Shown piece by piece: positions 1 through 7,984 of a stretch of DNA of 64,000 bases (the stretch's first letter is position 1; every line of letters begins with the position of its first letter). The translations under genes were made by a program, and so were the position numbers. A model generated the notes under the pieces. The model made no database searches. It had not been told where the DNA came from and saw nothing but the letters and a program-made list of their open reading frames with translations. This DNA comes from an uncultured Bacteroidales bacterium (lineage in GTDB: Bacteria; Bacteroidota; Bacteroidia; Bacteroidales; Muribaculaceae): positions 62,001 to 126,000 of the forward strand of contig CACZNH010000001.1 of NCBI GenBank assembly GCA_902782465.1. The letters run 5' to 3'.

Positions 1-43
1 TATAAAGCAATTTACACACTATCCTATCAACCATAAAAAAGAC

Positions 44-1378
44 ATGAAAGTTACATTTATCATCAAAAAATCGGCAAAAAGGTATGACACGGAATCGACG
101 GCCACCATATATTTGCGTCTGAGGGATGGCCGGAGATTGGATTCAGTTGCCCAGACAGAACTCACCATCAATCCTAATCTTTGGGACGAGAAGAATGAGT
201 GTGTCAAGTCGAAGGCTATTTGTGATCCAAAGCTTCGTACAGAGACCAATGAAGAACTCCGGAAACTCAAAGGCTTTATCGAGAGGGAATATGAACGGGA
301 CAAGGACAATCTGGATAAAGACTGGCTTAAAGCTGTCCTTGTCAGATATTATCATCCCGAAAAGTTCACACCTGAAGGAAACAAGAAGCAGACCTTTGAG
401 CAGATGTTTGATGAGTTTTTGGAGAAACACCGCCTGTCTGAAGTTCGCAAGAAGAATTTCAGAGTAGTTAAGCGATCCATGCTTCGATATGAGCTTTATG
501 TCAAGAAAACCAAGCGAAACAGGAAAGACTTTGTTCTTGACGTGAACGATGTGACCAGGGAAACGCTTGCTGATATGTGGGATTTCTTCGAGAACGAGTA
601 TAAGTACTTTGAGAAATACCCTCAAATCTATGAGAACATACCAGAAAAGCGCACGCCCCAGCCTAGAGGCAAGAACACTCTGATAGATTGTTTCTCTCGC
701 ATCAGGACGTTTTTCTTGTGGTGCTATGAGAATGGGAAGACCACCAATCGCCCATTTGACAAATTCCCGATTGAAGAGTGCCTGTATGGAACACCAGTCT
801 ATATTTCATTAGACGAGAGGGAGCAGATCTGGAATGCGGATTTGTCAGCAAGGCCTCAACTCGCTATTCAGCGTGACATCTTTATTTTCCAGTCTGTCAT
901 TGGATGTCGTGTGAGTGACCTCTACAGAATGACAAAGCAAAGTATCGTCAATGGAGCGATCGAATATATACCCAAGAAAACGAAAGAAGGTCGACCATTA
1001 ACGGTACGTGTCCCATTAAATGAGAGAGCTAAAGAGATTCTCAAACGATACGAGGACTTCGAAGGGCCTGGCCTTCTTCCGTTTATTTCTGAGCAGAAAT
1101 ACAACAAGGCCATCAAGGAGTTTTTCAAGCTCGCTGGCATTGATAGAATTGTTACCACATTAGACCCCTTGACCCGCGAAGAAGTGAAGCGCCCCATCTA
1201 TGAGGTCGCCAGTAGCCACATGGCCCGAAGGACGTTTATTGGGAACATTTACAGAAAAGTCAAAGATCCAAACCTTGTCTCTGCCCTATCTGGCCACAAG
1301 GAAGGCAGCAAGGCATTTCAGCGCTATAGAGACATTGATGAGGAAATGAAGAGAGACCTGGTCAAGTTATTGGATTAA
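44..1378 (+). CDS. Tyrosine site-specific recombinase (integrase)
   Basis: Catalyses integration or excision of a mobile element by DNA strand exchange. The N-terminal third (about 1-100) resembles the arm-binding domain of Bacteroidetes integrases, followed by a SAM-like core-binding domain and a C-terminal catalytic domain. Visible catalytic residues are Arg289 (in IGCRVSDLYR), His392 and Arg395 (in SHMARRTF), His418 (in LSGHKEG) and the Tyr428 nucleophile (FQRYRD). The length of 444 residues is normal for this family. The ATG at 44 follows an A-rich stretch and is the first start. It sits at the window edge, so the attachment site to its left cannot be seen; it may serve the element whose backbone lies at 7985-11995. 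It is intact. Confidence 0.93.
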   Translation: MKVTFIIKKSAKRYDTESTATIYLRLRDGRRLDSVAQTELTINPNLWDEKNECVKSKAICDPKLRTETNEELRKLKGFIEREYERDKDNLDKDWLKAVLVRYYHPEKFTPEGNKKQTFEQMFDEFLEKHRLSEVRKKNFRVVKRSMLRYELYVKKTKRNRKDFVLDVNDVTRETLADMWDFFENEYKYFEKYPQIYENIPEKRTPQPRGKNTLIDCFSRIRTFFLWCYENGKTTNRPFDKFPIEECLYGTPVYISLDEREQIWNADLSARPQLAIQRDIFIFQSVIGCRVSDLYRMTKQSIVNGAIEYIPKKTKEGRPLTVRVPLNERAKEILKRYEDFEGPGLLPFISEQKYNKAIKEFFKLAGIDRIVTTLDPLTREEVKRPIYEVASSHMARRTFIGNIYRKVKDPNLVSALSGHKEGSKAFQRYRDIDEEMKRDLVKLLD

Positions 1379-1724
1379 TTCACAACACTCCAATTGCATT
1401 GGTCCACCTCGCGTGGCTTACTATTCAGGCATTGTTTGATGACATCTTTACTGATGCTCATATAAATTATATTTAATAAGAATCGTATGATTTTATTAAG
1501 TTTGGTTTATAAAGTTATGTGTTTTCTATAAAACAAAATTGATAAAACCCGGATTTTCTCAATATTTTCACACTTTTTATCTCAGATCATTGATTTTTCA
1601 TCCAAAGTGGAATCTCTTCGGATAATTCTTGTCAAAACACAGTTACATCGTTCCCTAATTTAATCGATTTGCATCGTTTTATGCCTATTCAAACATTTCA
1701 AATGGTTTCTAATAATTTTGATTA
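1379..1724. other. Intergenic region, no gene seen
   Basis: This is an AT-rich gap between two convergent genes. A short inverted repeat CCAC-ctcgc-GTGG lies near 1407-1420. No open frame, tRNA, convincing terminator or tandem repeat is visible. Confidence 0.6.
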
Positions 1725-2489
1725 TTATATAAAAATATCATCATCAAACAATTTATCAAATTGAATTGTAATAGTACTTAATACATCTCTCAACTGTATG
1801 AGAATTTCCGATAATGGTAATCCTGTGAAATGAAGTTCCATTTTCTCACACTCCTCGAAAAACTCAGACCAATTAATGGAAGTATAATCCACATCAGAGT
1901 TGACTTTCATTAAATAATTGATTTTTCCAGCCATCATTTCCAAAGTAAATATAAAACACCAATATTTGTCTACTAATGCCCTAAAAATAGCCCTATTGGT
2001 TTCATTTAGACCAGCTACGGCTCTATCCCTCGCACTGTTACAAGGTTCGGTATATAAATTGCATCGCTCCACATAACTTTCAAGTTTAGGAGCAAAGAAA
2101 TTCACCATCCAACTCTTATAGTAGTGATTTTGTAACTCAATAAAAGAAAACAACTTAATATTCGTATGATCTATGTATCTTAGAGCCCCCTTCTGAAACC
2201 CAGCTTTTGAAACGATATACCCTATATTGCTACCCGTTTCATTCATTACCGTAGTGAAAGCATGAATAACAGATTGATTTACAGGATTACACCAGTTCTT
2301 ACATTCTACCACATATGAAATTCTATCAATACTTCGTGGGTCAATGGCAAATACATCTATCTCCACTTCTCCTCGAGGAGTGGAAACCACTTTCTCTGTT
2401 TCAGCATCGAAGCCTGATTGTGATAATAAAAGACAGACTTTGTTCTGTAGATCTCGCCAATCAATAGGATCTGAGAAAATCAATGGCAT
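1725..2489 (-). CDS. Mrr-like restriction endonuclease family protein
   Basis: Likely a DNA endonuclease of the PD-(D/E)XK superfamily. Near residues 38-65 the pattern GEVEIDVFA, then YVVECKNW, supplies the Asp and the E-x-K triad (here Glu-Cys-Lys) expected of Mrr-type catalytic cores. The C-terminal 150 residues are not recognised and may be a regulatory or recognition part. It lacks an obvious N-terminal winged helix, so it is shorter than classical Mrr. It lies between the integrase and a Fic gene in an accessory region, which fits a role against foreign or modified DNA. The nuclease fold is fairly clear; substrate and function are not. Confidence 0.65.
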   Translation of the reverse strand: MPLIFSDPIDWRDLQNKVCLLLSQSGFDAETEKVVSTPRGEVEIDVFAIDPRSIDRISYVVECKNWCNPVNQSVIHAFTTVMNETGSNIGYIVSKAGFQKGALRYIDHTNIKLFSFIELQNHYYKSWMVNFFAPKLESYVERCNLYTEPCNSARDRAVAGLNETNRAIFRALVDKYWCFIFTLEMMAGKINYLMKVNSDVDYTSINWSEFFEECEKMELHFTGLPLSEILIQLRDVLSTITIQFDKLFDDDIFI

Positions 2490-2628
2490 ATCTTTAATTG
2501 TATTTTAGTTTGTACAGTTCCTCCTTTCCCTGTTGGGCTATGAATAAACAGTCCTGAGTTCTTTTTCTGTATAAGGAGAAGCTATAATCGTTAGTTAATT
2601 GCACTTCTTCGCATTTTAGCACATATTC

Positions 2629-3696
2629 TTATTGCGTAACATATACTCTCCAGCTGCCATCCTTCTCGCCTCGTTCCACATACTTCTTGTCAATTAAATG
2701 GTCAAGAAGCTTTTGGATGGCGGTAATACTAATGCCGGTTATGTCTTTCATGTCTGCCAAAGTCAGTGTGGGCTCTGTACGCATGGCGTTCAGAATCTTT
2801 GTGTAGTTTGGTGTCCTGAATGAAATCCGTTCTCCGTCATACCACCACATATTCTCATCCCTCTCGCTCACAAACAGTACATCATTATACACTTCCCTGG
2901 CCACTAGTCCATTAAAATACTTGAGGAATGGCTTGATTTCTTTCAGCTCTGCATGGGCGCCATCGCTGGGAATAGGACCCACTTCGAGGTCTGCTTGATG
3001 TAGAGCCTCCAGATACTCACTTTTCTGGCGGCTACGAACGACAATCATCGGATAGTCGTGACGAGTCAAGATGAAGTTCACCATCAGCCGGGCGATGCGT
3101 CCATTGCCATCCTCAAAGGGGTGGATACGTATGTATCTATAGTGGAACAATGCAGCCAGTTCCACAGGTGAGAGTTTTCCTTTCTGTTCCGCTTCATTAT
3201 ACCAGTCCACTAAGTCAGTCATCAGTCCAGGAGTCTCCTCTGGTGAGGCATACTCAAATCGGTCTCCGTATCGTGTGATCACACTATTAGGTCGTGTCTT
3301 ATACTGCCCCGCATGGATTACAAAACTGGTCTGCCCACCGCCAGGCAAATCTCGATACACCGTATAGTCCTCCCTTAGCAGCGTCTTATGCAGCGTACGG
3401 ATGAAGTTTTGATTCAGTGGCATCTCTTTTACGCGGGCCTCTTCTGCCATCATCTTCAACCCAACGTTACTAGCAGTCATTTCCTGCACATCTCTCACGT
3501 CGGCTTCGCCAATTACCTTGCCGAACAATAGCAGAATCTTAGTTTGCCCGTAGGTCAGTGTGTTGCCCTCAAGGTGGTTGCTGTTGTAGTTAAAGTCCAC
3601 CGTGAAGCGGCGGCTGAGCCTCTCCCGATCCTTCTCCGACAACGGCTGTATCTCTTGCCACGCCGCCAGTGCCTTCTTTATATTAAGATACTTCAT
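2629..3696 (-). CDS. Fic family protein adenylyltransferase
   Basis: Transfers AMP (or another nucleotide part) to target-protein hydroxyls. The Fic active-site loop HPFEDGNGRIAR is complete, with the catalytic His near residue 192. An N-terminal inhibitory helix motif of the S-x-x-x-E-G type (SNHLEG, near residue 39) marks a class II, self-inhibited Fic protein. The C-terminal 60 residues look like a winged helix (TLADMKDITGISITAIQKLLDHL), suggesting DNA binding or autoregulation. I chose the ATG at 3696; an upstream TTG in frame (3726) would overlap the -7 promoter box at 3724-3731 and is unlikely. The length of 355 residues is typical. It is apparently single-gene. Confidence 0.9.
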   Translation of the reverse strand: MKYLNIKKALAAWQEIQPLSEKDRERLSRRFTVDFNYNSNHLEGNTLTYGQTKILLLFGKVIGEADVRDVQEMTASNVGLKMMAEEARVKEMPLNQNFIRTLHKTLLREDYTVYRDLPGGGQTSFVIHAGQYKTRPNSVITRYGDRFEYASPEETPGLMTDLVDWYNEAEQKGKLSPVELAALFHYRYIRIHPFEDGNGRIARLMVNFILTRHDYPMIVVRSRQKSEYLEALHQADLEVGPIPSDGAHAELKEIKPFLKYFNGLVAREVYNDVLFVSERDENMWWYDGERISFRTPNYTKILNAMRTEPTLTLADMKDITGISITAIQKLLDHLIDKKYVERGEKDGSWRVYVTQ

Positions 3697-3723
3697 ATAG
3701 ACTAAGTGAATTGATTGACGTCG

Positions 3724-3731
3724 CAAAGATA
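3724..3731 (-). promoter_or_regulatory. -7 box of the Fic gene
   Basis: On the minus strand the sequence reads TATCTTTG, a full match to the Bacteroidetes TAnnTTTG box, 28 bases upstream of the chosen ATG at 3696. No clear -33 box is seen. It argues against the upstream TTG start. Confidence 0.6.
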
Positions 3732-3865
3732 CAAAATGTTTTTGAAAAGGTTATAGAACCACAACCTTATTTGAAGCATTGATGCTAATTTTTACTGAAA
3801 AACAGATTACAACCAAAGAGGCGTAGCTATAGATTATGTGTATCAATCATTTCTAATGGCTTTGA

Positions 3866-3966
3866 TTAAAACAGCACTCCGTTTCACAACGAAGTGCCTA
3901 TTCATAATTTTTAAAAAAATATAGTATGAATTAAAAAAGATTAATCTGAATAGTATGTACTTCAGA
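3866..3966 (-). ncRNA. Candidate small RNA, array copy 1
   Basis: Predicted transcript of about 100 nt. A minus-strand promoter (TTG at 4003-4001, 20 bases, TAATTTTG at 3980-3973) leads into a 5' hairpin (AATCTGAA / TTCAGATT), a shared single-stranded motif TTCATACTATATTTTTT, and a 3' hairpin at 3874-3897 (GCACTTCG / CGGAGTGC) followed by a short T-run. The same order of parts occurs in the two following copies. No open frame of any length fits. Function unknown; the conserved middle motif would be the natural pairing region. Confidence 0.5.
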
Positions 3967-3972
3967 TTGGTG

Positions 3973-4005
3973 CAAAATTACATCAATCCCACGACATACA
4001 CAATA
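3973..4005 (-). promoter_or_regulatory. Promoter of small RNA copy 1
   Basis: Minus strand TATTGTG (4005-3999), 20 bases from TTG, then TAATTTTG (3980-3973). The stretch TATTGTGTATGTCGTG is identical in the promoter of copy 3. Confidence 0.6.
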
Positions 4006-4057
4006 TCCAAATAGTTTTTTTCAAAATAATTACTCACAACTTCCACAATTGCATTGA

Positions 4058-4142
4058 TGAAAATAGCACTCCGTTTCACAACGAAGTGCCATTTAAGTTT
4101 TACATATTAAAATAGAGTATGAACACAAAAAAGTGTTCAGAG
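4058..4142 (-). ncRNA. Candidate small RNA, array copy 2
   Basis: Predicted transcript of about 85 nt. The -7 box TAATTTTG (4156-4149) is followed by a 5' hairpin GAACAC-tttttt-GTGTTC, the shared motif in the form TTCATACTCTATTTT, and the 3' hairpin at 4066-4089 with a short T-rich tail. The -33 region has drifted: the TATTGTGTATGTCGTG stretch of copies 1 and 3 is missing, so this copy may be weak or differently controlled. The different stem sequence in the same place as copy 1 suggests the structure, not the sequence, is kept. Confidence 0.45.
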
Positions 4143-4426
4143 TATCTGCAAAATTACATTTGCTTTTCAGAACTCGGAAATATTTGTTGTTTCATTATGT
4201 TTCTCAATATTGATAAACTGTGTTGTCTCTCACATAAGTCACTATTAATTAATTGTGTTTCAGCGATATATGAAATTCTCTTGTTTCGTGTTTTTGAACT
4301 ATCGCAAGTGGTTTTCAAGAAGCTTAATAGAAACACTGAGAAACAATTATTACTATTCTTTTGGCTATTTGCATTATTCTTTCTACTTTTGAAACCGCTT
4401 AACAAGTATGGTGCCCCAGATGTATT

Positions 4427-4500
4427 GAAAAAAAACGGCACTCCGCTTCGCAACGAAGTGCCTTTGCTAAAAAATATAGTATGAATATAGTAGATTTAAG
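4427..4500 (-). ncRNA. Candidate small RNA, array copy 3
   Basis: Predicted transcript of about 74 nt with the strongest signals of the three. Promoter TTG (4537-4535), 20 bases, TAATTTTG (4514-4507); shared motif TTCATACTATATTTTTT; terminator hairpin 4437-4462 (GGCACTTCG / CGGAGTGCC) followed by eight T. It has no 5' hairpin within the RNA; instead a 9-base inverted repeat ATATAGTAG / CTACTATAT brackets the -7 box, possibly an operator. Confidence 0.5.
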
Positions 4501-4506
4501 TTTCTG

Positions 4507-4553
4507 CAAAATTACTACTATATCACGACATACACAATACCCAAATGGGTCAT
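4507..4553 (-). promoter_or_regulatory. Promoter of small RNA copy 3 with upstream element
   Basis: TAATTTTG (-7) and TATTGTG (-33) are preceded by the 18-base element at 4536-4553, which recurs at 5352-5369. It contains the interrupted palindrome CCCA-aa-TGGG, a plausible regulator site. Confidence 0.5.
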
Positions 4554-4630
4554 TTACATGTTAGTGGATGGATGAGTTTCATTTCTTGCATAGATTTCTT
4601 TTTTCTTAACTCATCGATAAAAGAATTTTT

Positions 4631-4661
4631 TTTGAAATCTTGAAACTTTTTTTAGTTTTCG
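4631..4661 (+). promoter_or_regulatory. Promoter of the GIN-domain lipoprotein gene
   Basis: TTTTG (4631-4635), 18 bases, TAGTTTTC (4654-4661), one mismatch from TAnnTTTG. It lies about 39 bases before the ATG at 4700. Confidence 0.45.
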
Positions 4662-4699
4662 TGCGTCAAATGAATAGAACCATATTAAAAAAGCAAGAT

Positions 4700-5332
4700 A
4701 TGAATACGAAACATCTGATTGTACTGGTTATTATTGGTTTCTGTGTGGTCTCTTGCCGGAATCATCCCACACAGGTGAAAGTCAATAACCAAGAAGTTAC
4801 AATGCCTCCATTTGAAAACATTGATGCTGGAGGTGAATTCACGATTATCTACACTCAAGGTGATGGTTATAGTGTGCGCGTCGAGGGCGATGAAAAACAG
4901 GTCAAGGCTTTGATCATCAATGCCGAAAGCAACACACTGTCTATCTACCCTAACGATAAACTTAATGATAAAAGCTTCATCAAGAATGCCATAACAAATC
5001 TAAAGGACGTGAAAATCCATGTCAAAAGCCCCACACTTAAAAAATTGGAATTAGGCGGCTCTGGCGCATTCTTGATTCCTAATCCACTCAAGGTCAGCAA
5101 CCTACACATAGACAAGACGGGCTCTGGAAACTTGCTTATTGCAGGCATTACTTGCCAAGGTCTGTTTCTTGACATACTTGGTTCAGGTGACGTTGAAATA
5201 GCAGGCATCAATGCAAGCAGCATCGAGACCGACAAAAGCGGTTCGGGCAATTTGGTTTTAGCTGGAACAGCAGTTAACCATCACGAAGAAATCATGGGCA
5301 GTGGAAAAGTTGACATCTCTGGTCTGCGCTAA
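4700..5332 (+). CDS. GIN-domain (DUF2807) lipoprotein
   Basis: A predicted surface or periplasmic lipoprotein of 210 residues. I chose the ATG at 4700 because it places a clean signal peptide (MNTKHLIVLVIIGFCVVSC) with lipobox VVSC directly at the N-terminus; an earlier in-frame ATG at 4640 would bury it. The body is built from short repeats of the type GSGNLLIAG, GSGDVEIAG, SGNLVLAG, GSGKVDISG, which is the right-handed beta-helix pattern of GIN/DUF2807 putative auto-transporter adhesin-head domains. The role of the family is not settled; adhesion or envelope sensing is usual guesswork. It is monocistronic. Confidence 0.75.
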   Translation: MNTKHLIVLVIIGFCVVSCRNHPTQVKVNNQEVTMPPFENIDAGGEFTIIYTQGDGYSVRVEGDEKQVKALIINAESNTLSIYPNDKLNDKSFIKNAITNLKDVKIHVKSPTLKKLELGGSGAFLIPNPLKVSNLHIDKTGSGNLLIAGITCQGLFLDILGSGDVEIAGINASSIETDKSGSGNLVLAGTAVNHHEEIMGSGKVDISGLR

Positions 5333-5351
5333 TAGTCGTGCGTTTTTTTAT

Positions 5352-5369
5352 AATACCCAAATGGGTCAT
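5352..5369. repeat. Second copy of an 18-base element AATACCCAAATGGGTCAT
   Basis: The sequence is identical to 4536-4553 and partly like 7805-7818 (ACTCAAATGGGTCC). This copy has no adjoining TAnnTTTG box, so it may be a leftover of a lost small-RNA promoter or an independent binding site. Confidence 0.5.
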
Positions 5370-5417
5370 AATCTCATATTCTCACAATCAAGCCAACAAA
5401 AGATAGCGTCTGAAGGT

Positions 5418-6896
5418 TTACTTTCGTTTCAAGTGAGCTTTTAAGGATTCGACATTGGACTTTACCTGCTTGGTGAACTTGTGATTGGGACCAAAGGAGG
5501 CGGTTGCGGCCTTTAGTGCCTTGTTGGCATAGTCGAGTGCTGCCGAGTAGTTTTTCAGTTGATAATAACAAGCACTCAGCTGATGGTAGGATTCTGCTGT
5601 TATAGCATGGGTAGTGCCCTCTGTTTTCTCCAGAATATCCTTTGCCCTTAACAAATATGGTTCAGCCTTATTATACTGATGCTTCTGATAATAGATGTAA
5701 CCAATGCTTCCCTGAGTTCTCGCCACTTCGATGTCATCGGCACTAAGGGTCTTTTTATATATGTCAAGTGCTTTGAGATAATGTTCCAAGGCCTTGTCCT
5801 GTTGCCCAATGTTGAACAAGACAAACCCGATATTGAAATTTGTGACGCCAACTTGATGATGTTCATTGCCCAATGATTTCACATAGATGTCCAAAGCCTT
5901 GATGTAATAACCCAAGGCTTTATCGTACTGGCCTATGTCGCCCAAAACATTCCCGATATTGAAATCGACAACGGCAACCGATAGTTGCTCAGTACCTAAT
6001 GATTTTTCGAAGATATCATGTGCTCTGTAGTAATACTCAAGTGCCGCTTCTTTTTGCCCCTGAGCATTATAGATATTAGCGATGAGAACTAGGGATGCGG
6101 CTATATTGTCGTGATCGGGTTTGAGCGTTTTCTCGAATATCGACAGGGCTTTCATCTGATACTCTAGAGCTTTATCAAAGTCCTTTTGACATGCGTATGT
6201 CTGACCGATGTCACTAAAGATTTCCGCCGTCAAAGGATGCTCGGGTCCAAATGATTCATTTCGGATGTCAAGCGCCCTTTGAAGATGCTTTTGGGCCATG
6301 ATATAGTCACCCTTGGCACGGTAGATTTTGCCTATGTATAACTCACACGATGCAATATCGGGATCTGCAAGGTCTACAAGTTTCTCTTCGATAGTGAGTG
6401 CCTTATTGCTGTAATCAAGCGCCTTGTCATTGTCACCAAGGGCTGAATAGATAAATCCCATATTCATATAAGCTGTCGATACATCAAAATTCTCGAGGTC
6501 AGCTTCTTTTTGATAGTAATCAAGCGCTTTGTTGAAGAGTTCCAAAGCCTTGTCAAAGTTTCCTAATCGGGTATTGACGCGAGCAACCAGCACAAGACCA
6601 CTAGCAAAAGGTTGGCTGTACTCGCCAAACTGTTCACGAGCCAGCGCCAATCCGTGCTCAGCATATCTCAGCGCTATCTTATACTTGCCAATGCTATCGG
6701 CCAAATATGCCCCTGCCTTGTATTGACTATTGACATCATCGATGTAGGCATTGGCAAGACGTTCCAAACTGGCTGCGACTGAGTCATTGTCCTCTCGTGT
6801 AGGGACAATATACCCATCGGACGATGCTTCGGCAGTTGCAGCCAAACAGGCCAGAATAGCCAACATCAATGTCTGCAATATCCCTTTGGTGCTCAT
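5418..6896 (-). CDS. Secreted tetratricopeptide-repeat protein
   Basis: 492 residues. An N-terminal signal peptide (cleavage after about residue 25, AEA-S) is followed by nine or so TPR units with a 42-residue period, of the kinesin-light-chain type (for example DKALEYYIKALDIYVKSLG, KALEHYLKALDIYKKTL). TPR arrays are protein-binding scaffolds; no enzymatic domain is attached. The gene starts 15 bases after the stop of the TonB-C gene, so the two form an operon from the promoter at 7670-7701, and the products are likely to act together in the periplasm. Partner unknown. Confidence 0.8.
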   Translation of the reverse strand: MSTKGILQTLMLAILACLAATAEASSDGYIVPTREDNDSVAASLERLANAYIDDVNSQYKAGAYLADSIGKYKIALRYAEHGLALAREQFGEYSQPFASGLVLVARVNTRLGNFDKALELFNKALDYYQKEADLENFDVSTAYMNMGFIYSALGDNDKALDYSNKALTIEEKLVDLADPDIASCELYIGKIYRAKGDYIMAQKHLQRALDIRNESFGPEHPLTAEIFSDIGQTYACQKDFDKALEYQMKALSIFEKTLKPDHDNIAASLVLIANIYNAQGQKEAALEYYYRAHDIFEKSLGTEQLSVAVVDFNIGNVLGDIGQYDKALGYYIKALDIYVKSLGNEHHQVGVTNFNIGFVLFNIGQQDKALEHYLKALDIYKKTLSADDIEVARTQGSIGYIYYQKHQYNKAEPYLLRAKDILEKTEGTTHAITAESYHQLSACYYQLKNYSAALDYANKALKAATASFGPNHKFTKQVKSNVESLKAHLKRK

Positions 6897-6911
6897 TCTT
6901 CAAGATAGCTT

Positions 6912-7637
6912 TTACAATTTGAATGTGATGGGTAAAGTAAACCACACGCTGACAGGTTCTCCATTCTGACGAGCCGGGATGAAATTTGGCAACAACTTGC
7001 AGACGCGCATGGCTTCGGTGTCTAAATAGATATCCACCGATTTAGCGACCTTGATTTCAGTTACTTTACCCGTCTTGTCAACGACAAAGGTCATAACGAC
7101 TTTGCCCTGAGTTTTTCTTTTGGCAGCCATCGGTGGGTATTTGACATTCTCTTTGAGGAACTCCATCAGCGCTCTCTCGCCTCCAGGAAACATCGGCGGC
7201 TCGAAACCATCGGGTACATCGGAACCTTCACTCACGGTGAGCGGCTCCATGTTATCGAACAGCTTGAAGGACACAGGTATCGTGTACAACATGTCGGCAA
7301 CTTCCCCATTTTGCTTGCCAGGGATGAAGTCGGGCATCATCTTGACAACCCTGACTGCTTCATGATCCAGGTCTTTACGCACGGAACGAAGCACTTTGAC
7401 ATCGTCGATTTTTCCTGTCTTCTTCACCATGAACTGCACAATCACCTTGCCTTCGATTTTGTCCTTGGCTGCCTTGGAAGGATACTTGATATTTGCATTG
7501 AGGAAGTTGATCAACGCAGCATCGCCGCCAGGAAACTGAGGCGGGCACGTTTCATCAATCATAATGTCTTGGGCACTTACACTCATGCATGCCAGCATCG
7601 CCAACAACAGTATCATCAGTTTCTTTGACATGTTCAT
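6912..7637 (-). CDS. Secreted protein with two TonB C-terminal domains
   Basis: 241 residues. A signal peptide (cleaved near SAQ-D, residue 23) is followed by two tandem TonB_C-like domains, each starting PP(Q/M)FPGG and containing YPxxAAKxKxxGKV and ending FIPxxQNGE. Normal TonB has an N-terminal membrane anchor and a Pro-rich spacer; here both are absent, so the protein probably does not transduce proton-motive force. It may instead bind outer-membrane partners or peptidoglycan. The start at 7637 (MNMSKK) is chosen since it begins the signal peptide and lies 33 bases from a perfect -7 box; a longer frame to 7715 reads through that promoter. Confidence 0.8.
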   Translation of the reverse strand: MNMSKKLMILLLAMLACMSVSAQDIMIDETCPPQFPGGDAALINFLNANIKYPSKAAKDKIEGKVIVQFMVKKTGKIDDVKVLRSVRKDLDHEAVRVVKMMPDFIPGKQNGEVADMLYTIPVSFKLFDNMEPLTVSEGSDVPDGFEPPMFPGGERALMEFLKENVKYPPMAAKRKTQGKVVMTFVVDKTGKVTEIKVAKSVDIYLDTEAMRVCKLLPNFIPARQNGEPVSVWFTLPITFKL

Positions 7638-7669
7638 GTTTTCAATTGTTTTAGGTTTGTGATTTGCTG

Positions 7670-7701
7670 CAAAGTTAATGACAATTACCGAAACCAGCAA
7701 A
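7670..7701 (-). promoter_or_regulatory. Promoter of the TonB-C/TPR operon
   Basis: Minus strand TTTG (7701-7698), 20 bases, TAACTTTG (7677-7670): a perfect match to both Bacteroidetes boxes. Confidence 0.75.
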
Positions 7702-7984
7702 TATTCGCAATTCATTTAGCTTTTCGCAAGCAGCTGAATTATAGTTATTTGAAAAACAAAAAGTTCATTCTGTAATTATGTTGTGGATTTTCTTAATCCG
7801 CAAAACTCAAATGGGTCCTTTTGGGCAAGATTGCCAAAACTCTTGCTGAAATCCTCTCACATTGAAATTATTTCTCTATTTTTGTCTTCGGTAAAACATA
7901 GTGGTTGATTCTTGCCTTTACAAAATCAATCTCTATGCACCTAAATTTCAATTAACTATAATCGAACTCACGTTGTATTAGAGT

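Noticed and set aside
1..43. A left attachment site duplicating the tRNA-Leu 3' end
   Set aside because: The 43 bases before the integrase do not match the tRNA or its flank.
3866..4462. The three GCACTCCG...CGAAGTGC hairpins as a CRISPR array
   Set aside because: Only three units, spaced 150-400 bases apart, no constant spacers and no cas genes.
4119..4484. 121-codon open frame on the plus strand within the small-RNA array
   Set aside because: It spans two copies of the array including a terminator hairpin, has no promoter, and its residue content follows the repeats.
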